Positions 27,260 through 36,838 of a DNA stretch of 55,087 nt are shown here, in pieces. The position numbers were made by a program, and so were the translations under genes. The notes under the pieces are model-generated. The model was not told the origin of the DNA. It did no database searches and saw nothing but the letters and a program-made list of their open reading frames with translations. The first letter of the stretch is position 1; each line of letters starts with the position of its first letter. Origin of the DNA: Gordonia amicalis NBRC 100051 = JCM 11271 (GTDB lineage: Bacteria > Actinomycetota > Actinomycetes > Mycobacteriales > Mycobacteriaceae); NCBI RefSeq assembly GCF_000332995.1, contig NZ_BANS01000042.1, positions 1 to 55,087 on the forward strand, given 5' to 3'.

Positions 27260-28761
27260 CGGCCATCGCCACCCACCAGGTCCCCGACGCCATCTCGTCC
27301 ATCCACACCGACCTGTTCATCGACGGTGAATGGATTCCGGCCGCCGCGGGCGACCGGTTCGACGTGCTCAACCCGGCGACCGGCGAGGTGCTCGCCCGGG
27401 TCGCCGACGCCGACGCCTCCGACGCCCGCCGCGCACTCGAGACCGCAGCCGCGCATCAGGCCGAGTGGGCGGCCACCTCACCGCGCCGTCGCAGCGAGAT
27501 CCTCTACCGTGCATACCAACTCATCATGGACCGGGCAGACGAGATCGCCTCCGTGATGACCGCCGAGATGGGCAAGCCGCTGGCGGAGGCCAAGGGCGAG
27601 GTCGCCTACGGCGCCGAGTTCTTCCGGTGGTTCGCCGAGGAGGCCGTCCGGATCGGCGGCGACCACACCACCACCGGCGACGGCGGCCACCGCATCGTGG
27701 TGAGCAGGCAGCCCGTCGGTCCGTGCATCCTGATCACACCGTGGAACTTCCCGCTGGCCATGGGGACCCGCAAGATCGGGCCTGCCGTCGCCGCCGGCTG
27801 CACGATGGTCCTCAAGCCCGCCGAGCTCACCCCGCTGACCACCCTCCTGCTGGCGGACATCCTCGTCGAGGCGGGTCTGCCCGCTGGCGTGCTCAACGTC
27901 GTGACCACCACGAATCCGTCGACGGTGGTCACCGAATGGATGGACAGCGGAGTCGCCCGCAAGGTCAGCTTCACCGGATCGACCGAGGTCGGGAAGACGT
28001 TGCTGCGGCAGGCCGCCGGGACCGTCATGCGCACCTCGATGGAGCTCGGCGGCAATGCCCCGTTCATCGTGTGCGCCGACGCCGACATCGCCCGTGCCGT
28101 CGACGGTCTCATGCTGGCCAAGATGCGCAACACCGGTCAGGCGTGCACCGCGGCGAACCGGGTCTTCGTGCATCGCAGCGTGATCGACGAGTTCACCGAG
28201 GCGTTCACGGCGAAGATGGCCGCCCTGAAGGTCGGCGACGGCGCAGCCGAGGGCACGCAGGTCGGGCCTCTCGTCGAGCCGAAGGCCGTTGCGAAGGTCT
28301 CCTCGCTGGTCGACGACGCGGTGTCCAAGGGCGCCACGGTCGCGTGCGGTGGGCAGGCCATCGAAGGTCCCGGCTACTTCTACCCGCCCACGGTGCTGAC
28401 CGGGGTCGGACTCGACGCCGACCTGGTGCGCAACGAGATCTTCGGCCCGGTCGCGGCGATCATCCCGTTCGGCGACGCCGACAATCCCCTCGACCCGGCC
28501 GCGGACGACGAGGTGATCTCACTCGCCAACGATACCGCGTGGGGCCTCGTCGCGTACTTCTTCAGCCAGGACGTCGACCGCTGCGCTCGGCTGTCGGCTG
28601 CGCTCGAAGCCGGTATGGTCGGGGTGAACACCGGCATCGTGTCGAATCCGGCCGCTCCGTTCGGTGGTGTCAAGGAATCCGGCCTCGGCCGTGAGGGTGG
28701 CCGCGTGGGCATCGAGGAGTTCCTCGACATGAAGTACACGGCGACCCCGATCCGTCGCTGA
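27256..28761 (+). CDS. NAD(P)-dependent aldehyde dehydrogenase (succinate-semialdehyde type)
   Basis: Oxidises a semialdehyde, most likely the product of the transaminase at the head of the operon. At 501 residues it is a complete ALDH: NADP-binding CILITPWNFPLAMGTRKIGP, general base Glu263 in TSMELGGNAPFIV, catalytic Cys297 in NTGQACTAANRVFVH, and the C-terminal APFGGVKESGLGREGGRVGI. The sequence is closest in style to GabD/succinate-semialdehyde dehydrogenase. In ectoine clusters the corresponding member, DoeC, oxidises aspartate semialdehyde to aspartate. The start ATG 27256 overlaps the upstream stop by 4 bases, so translation is coupled. Confidence 0.92.
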   Translation: MTAIATHQVPDAISSIHTDLFIDGEWIPAAAGDRFDVLNPATGEVLARVADADASDARRALETAAAHQAEWAATSPRRRSEILYRAYQLIMDRADEIASVMTAEMGKPLAEAKGEVAYGAEFFRWFAEEAVRIGGDHTTTGDGGHRIVVSRQPVGPCILITPWNFPLAMGTRKIGPAVAAGCTMVLKPAELTPLTTLLLADILVEAGLPAGVLNVVTTTNPSTVVTEWMDSGVARKVSFTGSTEVGKTLLRQAAGTVMRTSMELGGNAPFIVCADADIARAVDGLMLAKMRNTGQACTAANRVFVHRSVIDEFTEAFTAKMAALKVGDGAAEGTQVGPLVEPKAVAKVSSLVDDAVSKGATVACGGQAIEGPGYFYPPTVLTGVGLDADLVRNEIFGPVAAIIPFGDADNPLDPAADDEVISLANDTAWGLVAYFFSQDVDRCARLSAALEAGMVGVNTGIVSNPAAPFGGVKESGLGREGGRVGIEEFLDMKYTATPIRR

Positions 28762-28833
28762 TCCGGAGATCCATTGCCCGGAACGACCGTCCGGCACCCG
28801 ACCACCGACGTGTGAGCAAGGAGCAGCAAGCCC

Positions 28834-30027
28834 ATGTACCTCGGGACTCAGCTGTTCACCGACAGCGAGTACGACCAGCGCCTGACACGGGTCCGCGAAC
28901 TCATGGACCGTCAGGGGTTGTCGGCGATCATCGTCACCGATCCGGCCAATATCTTCTATCTGATCGGGTACAACGCGTGGTCGTTCTACACCCCGCAGAT
29001 GCTGTTCGTCCCGATCGAGGGCGAGATGGTCTTCTACGCCCGGGAGATGGATGCCCGTGGCGCACACCGCACGACGTGGTTGGCGGACGACCAGATCGTC
29101 GGGTACCCGGAGAGCTACGTGCACCGCCCGCACGTTCATCCCTTCGACTGGGTGGCGTGGTCGCTCCGGCAACGCCACGCCATCGCCCCTGCGTCGCGCG
29201 GGGGTTCGGTCGGCCTGGAGATGGATTCGCACTTCTTCTCCCCCAAGGCATATCGGGCGCTGCACAACGCGATCCCGGAGTGGAAGCTCGTCGACAACTT
29301 CGAACTCGTCAACTGGGTGCGATCGGTGAAGTCCGAAGCCGAGGTCCAGTTGATGCGACAGGCCGGGATGGTGTGTTCGGAGGCCATGCGTGCGGCCATC
29401 GACACCATCGAGATCGGTGTGCGGCAATGCGATGCGGCCGCGGCGATCTCGCAGGCACAGATCACCGGGACACCGGATTATGGTGGTGACTATCCGGCGA
29501 TCGTGCCGATGATGCCGACCGGTGCAGCAGCCGACACCCCCCATCTGACCTGGCATCAGGGCACCTTCGTCGAGGACGAAGCGGTGGTCATCGAACTGAC
29601 CGGCGCGCACAACCGATACCACTGCCCGCTCGCGCGGACCGTGTCGCTGGGTAAGCCGCACAAGGAACTCGACTACGTCGCAAAGGCGACCGCCGAAGGC
29701 CTGAACAACGTCCTCGAGGCGATCAGGCCGGGAGTGGCGACCCGCGAACTCGCCTCCACCTGGAACTGGACCCTCGCCAAGTACGGCCTCGAGAAGCCCT
29801 CACGTCTGGGCTATTCGATCGGCATCGGGTATCCGCCGGACTGGGGTGAGCGCACCATCAGCATCCGCACCGAGGACGAGACCGTCCTCGAGACCAACAT
29901 GACCTTCCACATCGTCTGCGGAATGTGGATGGACAACTACGGTTTCGAGCTCTCCGAGTCGGTCCGGGTCAGCCCCACCGGCGTCGAGTGCTTCACGTCG
30001 TTCCCGCGGGAACTGATCCAGAAATGA
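28834..30027 (+). CDS. M24-family (pita-bread) hydrolase resembling ectoine hydrolase DoeA/EutD
   Basis: A 397-residue creatinase-like protein. LIGYNAWSFYTPQMLFVP, AREMDARGAHRTTWLADDQI, GDYPAIVPMMPTGAAADTPH, YHCPLARTVSLGKP and GYSIGIGYPPDWGERTIS are, as I recall, the pattern of DoeA/EutD, which opens the ectoine ring. The usual M24 metal ligands are mostly replaced (IELTGAHNRYHC instead of the Asp-Asp pair; no His at the SIGIGYPPDWG site), which fits the metal-independent DoeA/creatinase branch rather than an aminopeptidase. It lies inside the operon after the ALDH gene, with a 72-bp gap. The ectoine assignment is inference; another cyclic amidine or N-substituted amino acid is possible. Confidence 0.78.
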   Translation: MYLGTQLFTDSEYDQRLTRVRELMDRQGLSAIIVTDPANIFYLIGYNAWSFYTPQMLFVPIEGEMVFYAREMDARGAHRTTWLADDQIVGYPESYVHRPHVHPFDWVAWSLRQRHAIAPASRGGSVGLEMDSHFFSPKAYRALHNAIPEWKLVDNFELVNWVRSVKSEAEVQLMRQAGMVCSEAMRAAIDTIEIGVRQCDAAAAISQAQITGTPDYGGDYPAIVPMMPTGAAADTPHLTWHQGTFVEDEAVVIELTGAHNRYHCPLARTVSLGKPHKELDYVAKATAEGLNNVLEAIRPGVATRELASTWNWTLAKYGLEKPSRLGYSIGIGYPPDWGERTISIRTEDETVLETNMTFHIVCGMWMDNYGFELSESVRVSPTGVECFTSFPRELIQK

Positions 30028-30134
30028 CCACCGCCACCTGACGAACAAGGAACACACGACAACCCAACCGCTGCCTGAGGTGCGAGAAGCGCAAGCGACG
30101 AGCCACGAAGGCCTGGTGAGACGAGGTGCATGAC

Positions 30135-31376
30135 ATGACCACAACGACCGAAACCGTGAACGACGTGCGTCATTCCGGTCCCACGCTCCCTCTTGCCGGG
30201 CGGACGAAGGATCTGGTCGGGTCGATGATCGACTCGTCGACCTCACTGCTGGCCGCACAGTCCCACGACATCGTGCGCTTCGCGATGGGGTCCCCGGCCG
30301 ATGAGGCCGTTCCCGCCGACGAGTTCCGGCAGATCGCCGGCGAGATCCTGGATCACACGTCGTTCACCTATGGCGCCACCGAGGGCGAGCCTCGGCTGCT
30401 GCAGCTGCTCGTCGACTACCTCGCGACCACACCCGACCCGTCGACACACGATCGTCTGGTGATCACCACCGGCGGCATGCAGGGCCTCGACCTGGCCTGC
30501 AAGCTCTTCGTCGATCCCGGCGACCTGGTCGTCGTCGAATCCCCGACCTACACCAACGGCAGCGCGACTGCCCTCTCCTACGGAGCCCAGCTCCTCGAGG
30601 TGCCCGTCGACGACGACGGCATGCAGGTCGATCAGCTCGCAGATCTGGTCGCGCACACCCACAAGACCCCCAAGGCGATCTACACGATCCCCACGTTCCA
30701 GAACCCCTCTGGCGTCACGATGTCGGAGGAACGACGCCGCGAACTGCTGCGCCTGGCGCACACCTGGGGTGCGGTGATCATCGACGACGACCCGTACGGG
30801 CTGCTGCGTTTCGCCGGCACCGACATCCCGACCTTCCAGACGCTGAGCCCCGGCGATCCCCTGATCTTCTCGGTCCGGACCTTCTCCAAGATCCTGGCGC
30901 CGGGGTGGCGCGTCGGCTGGGTCGACGCCGACCCGTCACTGCGGCAGCTGCTCATCAACGGCAAGCAGGCCATGGACACCTGCACCAACGTGCCCAACCA
31001 GCACATCGTCGCCGAATACATCGCGCGCGGCGGTCTCGAGGACCACCTCGCCGGCATTCGCTCGCTGTATCGCGAACGCAAGGACGCCATGCTCGACTCC
31101 ATCGAGCGTCACCTCGGCGACCGCGTGGTCACCACCGCCCCGGAGGGTGGCTTCTTCCTGTGGGTCACGCTGCGCGAGGAGTTCGCCGAGATCGACACCC
31201 GCGAGCTGTTCGAGATCGCCCTGGCCGACGGTGTCGCGTTCATCCCGGGCCCGGCACTGTCGCCGGGCGGCCGGTTCCGGAACTCGATGCGCCTGTGCTT
31301 CGCGTCGAGCACGCCGGAACGGATCGACGAAGGCATTCGACGCCTCACGTCGAGTCTTGAGAAGATGGCCCGGTGA
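30135..31376 (+). CDS. Class I/II PLP aminotransferase (2-aminoadipate/LysN-like)
   Basis: A 413-residue fold-type I aminotransferase without the HTH domain of MocR regulators. Visible motifs are FTYGATEGEPRLLQLLVDYL, TTGGMQGLDLACKLFVDPGD, YTIPTFQNPSGVTMSEERRR, IIDDDPYGLLRF, the PLP Lys252 in SVRTFSKILAPGWRVGW, and the substrate Arg in NSMRLCFASSTPERI. The family includes 2-aminoadipate, valine-pyruvate and multi-substrate transaminases. The longest frame begins at GTG 30126; ATG 30135 with GAGG nine bases before it is preferred. Its last codon overlaps the start of the M20 gene (4 bases). It may handle the second amino group of the substrate. Confidence 0.88.
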   Translation: MTTTTETVNDVRHSGPTLPLAGRTKDLVGSMIDSSTSLLAAQSHDIVRFAMGSPADEAVPADEFRQIAGEILDHTSFTYGATEGEPRLLQLLVDYLATTPDPSTHDRLVITTGGMQGLDLACKLFVDPGDLVVVESPTYTNGSATALSYGAQLLEVPVDDDGMQVDQLADLVAHTHKTPKAIYTIPTFQNPSGVTMSEERRRELLRLAHTWGAVIIDDDPYGLLRFAGTDIPTFQTLSPGDPLIFSVRTFSKILAPGWRVGWVDADPSLRQLLINGKQAMDTCTNVPNQHIVAEYIARGGLEDHLAGIRSLYRERKDAMLDSIERHLGDRVVTTAPEGGFFLWVTLREEFAEIDTRELFEIALADGVAFIPGPALSPGGRFRNSMRLCFASSTPERIDEGIRRLTSSLEKMAR

Positions 31377-32587
31377 GCGGTGAACACGAACCTGAGCTGA
31401 GTCCGGCCGAGCAGTCGCTCGTCGATCTGATCGACGAGGCCGCGATCACCGCGCTCACCACCGCGCTGGTGGAGGCGCCGAGTGAGAATCCGGGCGGCAC
31501 CGAGGCTTTGGCCGTCGAGGTCCTGGAAAAGGCGTGTCGTGCCCTCGGGCTCGCCGTCGACACCCACGAGGTCGCGGTCGGGCGGCCCAACCTGGTCGCC
31601 ACCCTCCCCGGCGGCGACGGACCGGGACTGATGTTCCTCGGCCACTCCGACGTCGTGCCCGCCGGCCCCAACTGGACCGCCGACCCGTATACCGTGCGGA
31701 CTCGTGACGGACGCCTCGTCGGACGCGGCACCACCGACATGAAGGGCGGGATCGCATCCGTCGTGGCGGCCATGACCGTGCTCTCGCGGGCACGGGAATT
31801 CGGCATCGAACTCTCCGGTCCCGTACGCCTGGTCTGCACGGTCGACGAGGAGGAGCACGGTATCGGCGTGCGTGACTTCGTCGGCCGACCCGCCGATCAC
31901 GACTTCCTCGGTTGCATCGTCGCCGAGCCGACGGACATGCAGATCGTCCGCGGGTGCCGGGGGGCGTCGTACATCGAGATCGAGGTGACCGGGCGCGCCG
32001 CACACTCCGGCCGGCCGGCCGACGGCCGCAATGCCATCGACGCCGCGGCGGCGATCGTCGAGATCATCCGCACCGATCACGACCACCTCGCCGAAACCCT
32101 CGACGATCTCCTCGGCTGCGGCACCTGGAATGTCGGCACGATCCACGGCGGCCAGGGCATCTCGGTCGTCGCGCCGACCTGCTCACTCGGCATCGACCGT
32201 CGCCTGATGCCCGACGAGGACCCGCTCGCCATCGCCGAGAATCTCCGAAAGGCCATCCGCGACAGAAAGATCGACACCGACGGCATCACCGTTGACGTCC
32301 GCGTCACCATGGAGATGCCGGGTTTCGCAACTGCCGTCGACCATCCGTTGGTCAGCGCCGCCGTCGGCTCGGTCACCGATGCCGGGGCCGCGGCCTCCGT
32401 CGGCGGATGGAGCGCCGCCTGCGACGGCGGCTTCGTCAGCCGCGACCTCGGCATCCCGTCGATCGTGCTGGGACCGGGCAACATCAACACCGACGCACAT
32501 CAGCCCGACGAGTCGGTCGCCATCGCAGATCTGGTCACTGCGGCAAAGGCGTACACGCTCGCCGGGCTGAGGTTGCTCGGCAGCTAG
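31373..32587 (+). CDS. M20-family metallo-deacylase (ArgE/DapE type)
   Basis: Di-zinc hydrolase that removes an acyl group from an N-acyl amino acid. At 404 residues the metal ligands are all present: His in GLMFLGHSDVVPAG, bridging Asp in GRGTTDMKGGIAS, catalytic/metal Glu pair in CTVDEEEHGIGV, Asp/Glu in AEPTDMQIVRG, and the distant His in NINTDAHQPDESVAIA. The dimerisation domain is inserted in the middle as usual. After a DoeA-like ring opening, an N-acetyl-diaminobutyrate deacetylase would be needed, and this enzyme could fill that role (inference; DoeB proper is of another family). It starts within the stop of the upstream gene and its 3' end overlaps the convergent transporter by 4 bases. 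Confidence 0.88.
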   Translation: MSGEHEPELSPAEQSLVDLIDEAAITALTTALVEAPSENPGGTEALAVEVLEKACRALGLAVDTHEVAVGRPNLVATLPGGDGPGLMFLGHSDVVPAGPNWTADPYTVRTRDGRLVGRGTTDMKGGIASVVAAMTVLSRAREFGIELSGPVRLVCTVDEEEHGIGVRDFVGRPADHDFLGCIVAEPTDMQIVRGCRGASYIEIEVTGRAAHSGRPADGRNAIDAAAAIVEIIRTDHDHLAETLDDLLGCGTWNVGTIHGGQGISVVAPTCSLGIDRRLMPDEDPLAIAENLRKAIRDRKIDTDGITVDVRVTMEMPGFATAVDHPLVSAAVGSVTDAGAAASVGGWSAACDGGFVSRDLGIPSIVLGPGNINTDAHQPDESVAIADLVTAAKAYTLAGLRLLGS

Positions 32588-33978
32588 GCCTTCGACTCCG
32601 CCGGCATCTTCGGCAACTCGTGGAAGTCGTTCTCCTTGCTGGGGATCTCGGTTCCGCGGATCGAACACCCCGCGGTCTCCTTCAGGAACAGGAGAGCGAT
32701 CATGCCGATGGCGCAGGCACCCATCATGTACGCAGCCGGGAAGAGGTTCCAGTCGGTGTTCTCGACGACGGCGTCGTTGACCAGCGGTGCCGTACCACCG
32801 AAGGCGGCGGTCGCGACGTTGTAGGAGATCGCGAAGCCCGCATACCGGACCTGTGTCGGGAACATCGCCGGGAAGGTCGCCGAGATGGTGGCCAGCTGTG
32901 GGATGTAGAGCACTCCCAGGATGACGAATGCGACTATCGCCCAGGCGAATCCCTGACCCATGAGCCAGTACAGCGGTATCGCGAGGACGAACAGTCCGGT
33001 GAGCGATCCCCACCACATGGGCTTGCGTCCGGTCGAATCCGACCACCAGCCGAAGAACGGGATGAGCAACATCATCACGAGCTGCCCGATCAGGTTGACG
33101 ACGCTCGCCGACGTCTCGGACAGGTTGATCGTGTTCTGGAGGTAGGTCGGCTGATACGCCAGCAGCGTGTAGTTGGCGACGTTGAGCGCGATGACCATGC
33201 CGAACATCGTCAGGATCGGTCGCCGATAGTTGACGATCAGATCCTTGAAGCGCGTCCACGCCGTACCCGTGATCTCGTTCTCCTGCTCCAGTTCCTGGAA
33301 CACCGGGGTGTCGTCCATCTGCGACCGCAGGTACAGGCCGATCAGGCCCATCGGCAGGGCGAACAGGAACGGGATGCGCCAGCCCCATTGGTCCATCTGC
33401 GACTCGGTGAGCCCCAGCTGCAGAAGCAGGACGAATGCGGTGCCGCCACAGAAACCGGCGAGGGTGCCGAACTCGAGGAAGGAGCCGTACTTGCCGCGCT
33501 TGTTGTCCGGCGCATACTCGGCCATGAATGTTGCGGCCCCGCCGTATTCACCACCGGTCGAGAAGCCCTGGATCACGCGGAGCAGGATCAACAGGATGGG
33601 CGCCCACGCACCGATCGACGCATGCGTGGGTAACAGGCCGATGAGCGCAGTCGCGCCCGAGATGAGCAGGATCGTCATGGCGAGGACCGATTTGCGGCCG
33701 ATACGGTCGCCGATCGGTCCCCAGATCATGCCGCCCAGCGGGCGCAGCACGAACGAGACCGCGAAACCCAGCATGGTGCCGATGGTTCCGAAATCACCGG
33801 GGAAGAACGCCTGGGTCAGATACACCGAGGCCGCGGCATAGACGCCGTAGTCGTACCACTCGGTGGCGTTTCCGATGGCCGAGGCACCGATGGCCTTGTG
33901 GAGTAGTTTCCGGCCCTCGGGTGACTCCGGGTCCGGGGCGAGCCGCTCATAAGTATCCGCTGGTGTCGTGTCGCTCAT
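32584..33978 (-). CDS. MFS transporter, metabolite:H+ symporter family (ProP-like)
   Basis: A 464-residue, 12-helix proton symporter. MHS hallmarks are ASAIGNATEWYDYGVYAAAS (segment 1), LRPLGGMIWGPIGDRIGRKS with the MFS loop motif, VIQGFSTGGEYGGAATFMAE (segment 4) and WGWRIPFLFALPMGLIGLYL. The second-half loop reads FFGWWSDSTGRKPMWW. ProP in this family imports ectoine, proline and betaines; others import citrate, shikimate or 2-oxoglutarate. As the only transporter in the cluster it is the likely importer of the pathway substrate. It is on the minus strand downstream of the GntR gene (122-bp gap). Confidence 0.9.
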   Translation of the reverse strand: MSDTTPADTYERLAPDPESPEGRKLLHKAIGASAIGNATEWYDYGVYAAASVYLTQAFFPGDFGTIGTMLGFAVSFVLRPLGGMIWGPIGDRIGRKSVLAMTILLISGATALIGLLPTHASIGAWAPILLILLRVIQGFSTGGEYGGAATFMAEYAPDNKRGKYGSFLEFGTLAGFCGGTAFVLLLQLGLTESQMDQWGWRIPFLFALPMGLIGLYLRSQMDDTPVFQELEQENEITGTAWTRFKDLIVNYRRPILTMFGMVIALNVANYTLLAYQPTYLQNTINLSETSASVVNLIGQLVMMLLIPFFGWWSDSTGRKPMWWGSLTGLFVLAIPLYWLMGQGFAWAIVAFVILGVLYIPQLATISATFPAMFPTQVRYAGFAISYNVATAAFGGTAPLVNDAVVENTDWNLFPAAYMMGACAIGMIALLFLKETAGCSIRGTEIPSKENDFHELPKMPAESKA

Positions 33979-34100
33979 CTGCGCTTCCTGAATGTCGTCG
34001 GGACCGTACTGCCGCCCCTCGATAGGCCATCTCCGTGTCGGTGGACCCTGTGCACGGTGGCGGCTCTTTCACCACCCGTGGACATTCGAACCGCGAGCGC

Positions 34101-34889
34101 TCAGCTCCCGGACGCGGTGAGATCGTCGGCGTGGTCGCCGTCACCGATCAATCGGCACAGCCCGTCGGCCATGTGCTCGATCATCAGTGCATCTGCCTTC
34201 GCAGAATCCCCCGCAGCGATGGCGTCCACCAACGCCTGATGTTCGTCGATCCGTTCCTTTCCCGATGAATATGTTCCTCGCATGGCTCGCAGACACATTC
34301 GTGTCTCCACGAGAATCGTCTCGTGGAGACGCGAAAGCCGCCGGCTTTCCGCAAGTTCCACCAGTGTTTGGTGAAATCCCATGTCCGCCTCTGCCATCCC
34401 GGCGCGGTTCGGTTCGTCTACGAACGCGCGCATGGCCTCCACCGCCTCGTTCAACCCGGCCACCGCCTCCGATTCGCGGTGCGCGATGACCTGTTGCACG
34501 GCAGCACGTTCCACCGCCGTACGCGCGACGTACATGTCGCGGATGTCGTCGTCCTCCATCGAGACGACGAACAGGCCTCGGTTGCGATGGCTGACCAGCA
34601 GACCCTCCGCGGTGAGACGTTGCATCGCCTCACGCAACGGGCCGCGGCTGACGCCCAGGTCTGCGGCGAGACCCGACTCCGTCAACTGCGACCCGGGCGG
34701 GAAGTCACCGTTCGCAATGGCATTGTGCAACTTACGCGCGATGATCGCCGGTGTCGACTCCTGTACCAACGGGGTGAGGACACGACGGCGCGTCGAACCT
34801 GGCTGTTTTCCCTGGTGAGACACGGTTCGTCGACCTCCCGGGCCGTCCGTGCCCGGGTTGTCCCCATCCACCTTGATCGTCACCGTCAT
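34101..34889 (-). CDS. GntR-family transcriptional regulator with FCD domain
   Basis: A 262-residue regulator and the likely controller of this cluster. The winged HTH (about residues 45-110) shows ARKLHNAIANGDFPPGSQL, ESGLAADLGVSRGPLREAMQ and LTAEGLLVSHRNRGLFVVSM. The C-terminal FCD ligand domain has the expected Asp and His metal/ligand residues (FHQTLVELAESRRL; DEHQALVDAI; MIEHMADGL). It lies between the transporter and DUF3830/amidase genes on the same strand, so it is probably auto-regulated from the palindrome at 36839-36860. FCD regulators bind organic acids or amino acids as inducers; the ligand is unknown. Confidence 0.93.
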   Translation of the reverse strand: MTVTIKVDGDNPGTDGPGGRRTVSHQGKQPGSTRRRVLTPLVQESTPAIIARKLHNAIANGDFPPGSQLTESGLAADLGVSRGPLREAMQRLTAEGLLVSHRNRGLFVVSMEDDDIRDMYVARTAVERAAVQQVIAHRESEAVAGLNEAVEAMRAFVDEPNRAGMAEADMGFHQTLVELAESRRLSRLHETILVETRMCLRAMRGTYSSGKERIDEHQALVDAIAAGDSAKADALMIEHMADGLCRLIGDGDHADDLTASGS

Positions 34890-34899
34890 TCCTTCTTTC

Positions 34900-35412
34900 T
34901 TACCGCGAAAGGCGCGAATAGGTCAGCGTTTCACCCCGCGCGCCGCCCATCCAGACGTCGTTGCACGCAGCCGCGAATTCTCTCAGCCCTTCGGTGATCG
35001 TGGCGAAGACGTTGCCGGGGACCCACCCGACGTCGCCGTTGACCAGCAGATTGTTCCGGCCGTAGAACACGGCCAGGTCGATCAGCAACCGGTGTTCGGA
35101 GGGAGCGGTGTCGAGGTCGTAGCCATAGGCCGGATTGTCGAGCACACCGTCGAACGTGAAGTAGCACAGGTCACCGGGAATCGGCGTGATGGTAGTGTTC
35201 TCGGCACCCGGTTCCACCGGCGCGAATGCCGGTAGCAGCGTGTAGATCTCATTGCGCGCGAACTTGCCGTGGAAGACCTGGCCACCCAGCGGTAGCGCGT
35301 TCCACACCGCAGCTGCCGTCCGCGGCGCCTCGGCGTCGAGCATCCGCGCCACCGCCGTCACTCCGCGCTTCTCGAGTGTCACGGTGATGAATCGGTCGGC
35401 GCGTTCGGTCAC
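34900..35412 (-). CDS. DUF3830 protein (cyclophilin-like fold)
   Basis: A 170-residue protein of the DUF3830 family, whose members have a cyclophilin-like beta barrel. Recognisable stretches are AAAVWNALPLGGQVFHGKFA, EIYTLLPAFAP, PGDLCYFTFDG, DLAVFYGRNNLL and GWVPGNVFATITEGL. The family has no established enzyme activity, but as I recall it often lies beside amidases and Asp/Glu-racemase-type enzymes, as here. Its start codon overlaps the amidase stop (ATGA), so the two are translationally coupled, and the GntR gene follows after 10 bp. Confidence 0.85.
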   Translation of the reverse strand: MTERADRFITVTLEKRGVTAVARMLDAEAPRTAAAVWNALPLGGQVFHGKFARNEIYTLLPAFAPVEPGAENTTITPIPGDLCYFTFDGVLDNPAYGYDLDTAPSEHRLLIDLAVFYGRNNLLVNGDVGWVPGNVFATITEGLREFAAACNDVWMGGARGETLTYSRLSR

Positions 35413-36815
35413 GGACGATCCCCCAACATCGTGAAGCCGGCGGCCGCCTCGTAGGCGGCGGCGACCCGCAGCACGGTCGTATCACGGTGTCGCGCAGCGA
35501 CGAACTGCGCTCCGGTCGGCAGACCGTCGACGAATCCACTGGGCACGGTGACGGCCGGCTGCCCGGTGAGGTTGAACGGATAGGTGTACGGCGTCCACGA
35601 CGTCCAGTCCGGCGACGCCGACCCCTCGGGCACGGTTCGTCCCGCCTCGAAGGCGACCCCGGGCATCGACGGTGCGACAAGGACATCGAACTCCTCGTGG
35701 AACAGGCCCATGCTGGTCCCCATCTCCATGCGCAGGGCGTTCGCGCTCACGAGGTCGCCGGCCGTGAGGTCCCGATGACGTTCGAGCGCCTCGAGTAGCA
35801 GCGGATCGACCTTCTCCTCCGCGGCCGGCCCGAGTGCCCGCACCACCACCTCGGCACCCGCGTACCAGATGATGTGATATGCCCACGCGGGATCGTCCCA
35901 CTCCAGATCGACCTTCTCCACCGTCGCGCCGAGCTGTTCGAGCACCGATACGACGCGGTCCGTATTTGCCTGCACGCCAGGGTCATTCGATCCAAAGCCG
36001 AGATCGGCACTGTAACCGATTCGCACATCGGAGAGATCCCGGACGTCGGCGATCGCGGCGGCGGCGCTATCGGTCGGGGTCGCCAGTGCCGACCAGTCCC
36101 GCGGATCGTGCCCGCTCAGGACGTCGAGGAGCAGCGCACAGTCCCCGACCGTCCTCGTCATCGGACCGACGTGTGCGACCGGGGCGAACGGGCTCGGCGG
36201 ATACATCGGCACCCGTCCGAGCGTCGCCTTGAATCCGACCACCCCGCAGTAGGCCGCCGGTATGCGGATCGATCCCCCACCGTCGGTGCCCACCGACAGC
36301 GGACCCAGTCCGGCCGCCAGCGCCGCGGCACTACCGCCGCTCGACCCACCGGATGTCCGCGATGCGTTCCACGGGTTACGGGTGATCCCGGTGCGTGGGC
36401 TGTCGGTGACACCCTTCCAGCCGAACTCCGGCGTGGTGACCTTGCCCAGCATCACCGCGCCGGCCTCGCGAAGTCGCGCCACCGCGGGGGCATCGGTGTC
36501 CCAGACCATCTGATCCGGCTCGATCATCAGCGAGCCGCGCAGCGTCGGCCAGCCGCTGGTGAGCAACAGGTCCTTGATGGTGACGGGCACACCGTCGAGC
36601 GGCCCCAGAGGCGTTCCCGCACGAAACCGGGCGGTGCTCGCCCGAGCTGCGGCGAGGGTCGAGTCCCGATCGACGAGGCAGAATGCGTTGACGGACGGGT
36701 CGACCTCGTCGACGGCGTCGAGCAACTCGACCGCCACCGCCTCGGGCGTCAGCTCACCCGTACGGTAGGCCTCGGCCAGTTCGATCGCGCTGAGCCAGCG
36801 TGCCGTGTCCGACAT
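35409..36815 (-). CDS. Amidase-signature (AS) family amidase
   Basis: Hydrolyses a carboxamide using the Ser-cisSer-Lys triad. The 468-residue protein shows all three: Lys in LDGVPVTIKDLLLTSGWPT, cis-Ser and nucleophile Ser in NASRTSGGSSGGSAAALAAG, and the oxyanion region VGTDGGGSIRIPAAYCGVVG. The C-terminal part (DVLVAPSMPGVAFEAG; NLTGQPAVTVPSGFVDGLPT) is typical. GatA is unlikely because there is no GatB/C neighbour. ATG 36815 (MSDTARWLSAIEL) is preferred to 36881, since upstream residues cross the operator palindrome at 36839-36860. First gene of the minus-strand operon amidase-DUF3830-gntR(-transporter). Confidence 0.92.
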   Translation of the reverse strand: MSDTARWLSAIELAEAYRTGELTPEAVAVELLDAVDEVDPSVNAFCLVDRDSTLAAARASTARFRAGTPLGPLDGVPVTIKDLLLTSGWPTLRGSLMIEPDQMVWDTDAPAVARLREAGAVMLGKVTTPEFGWKGVTDSPRTGITRNPWNASRTSGGSSGGSAAALAAGLGPLSVGTDGGGSIRIPAAYCGVVGFKATLGRVPMYPPSPFAPVAHVGPMTRTVGDCALLLDVLSGHDPRDWSALATPTDSAAAAIADVRDLSDVRIGYSADLGFGSNDPGVQANTDRVVSVLEQLGATVEKVDLEWDDPAWAYHIIWYAGAEVVVRALGPAAEEKVDPLLLEALERHRDLTAGDLVSANALRMEMGTSMGLFHEEFDVLVAPSMPGVAFEAGRTVPEGSASPDWTSWTPYTYPFNLTGQPAVTVPSGFVDGLPTGAQFVAARHRDTTVLRVAAAYEAAAGFTMLGDRP

Positions 36816-36838
36816 GCGCCCCCTCGTCGGTCGCGATT

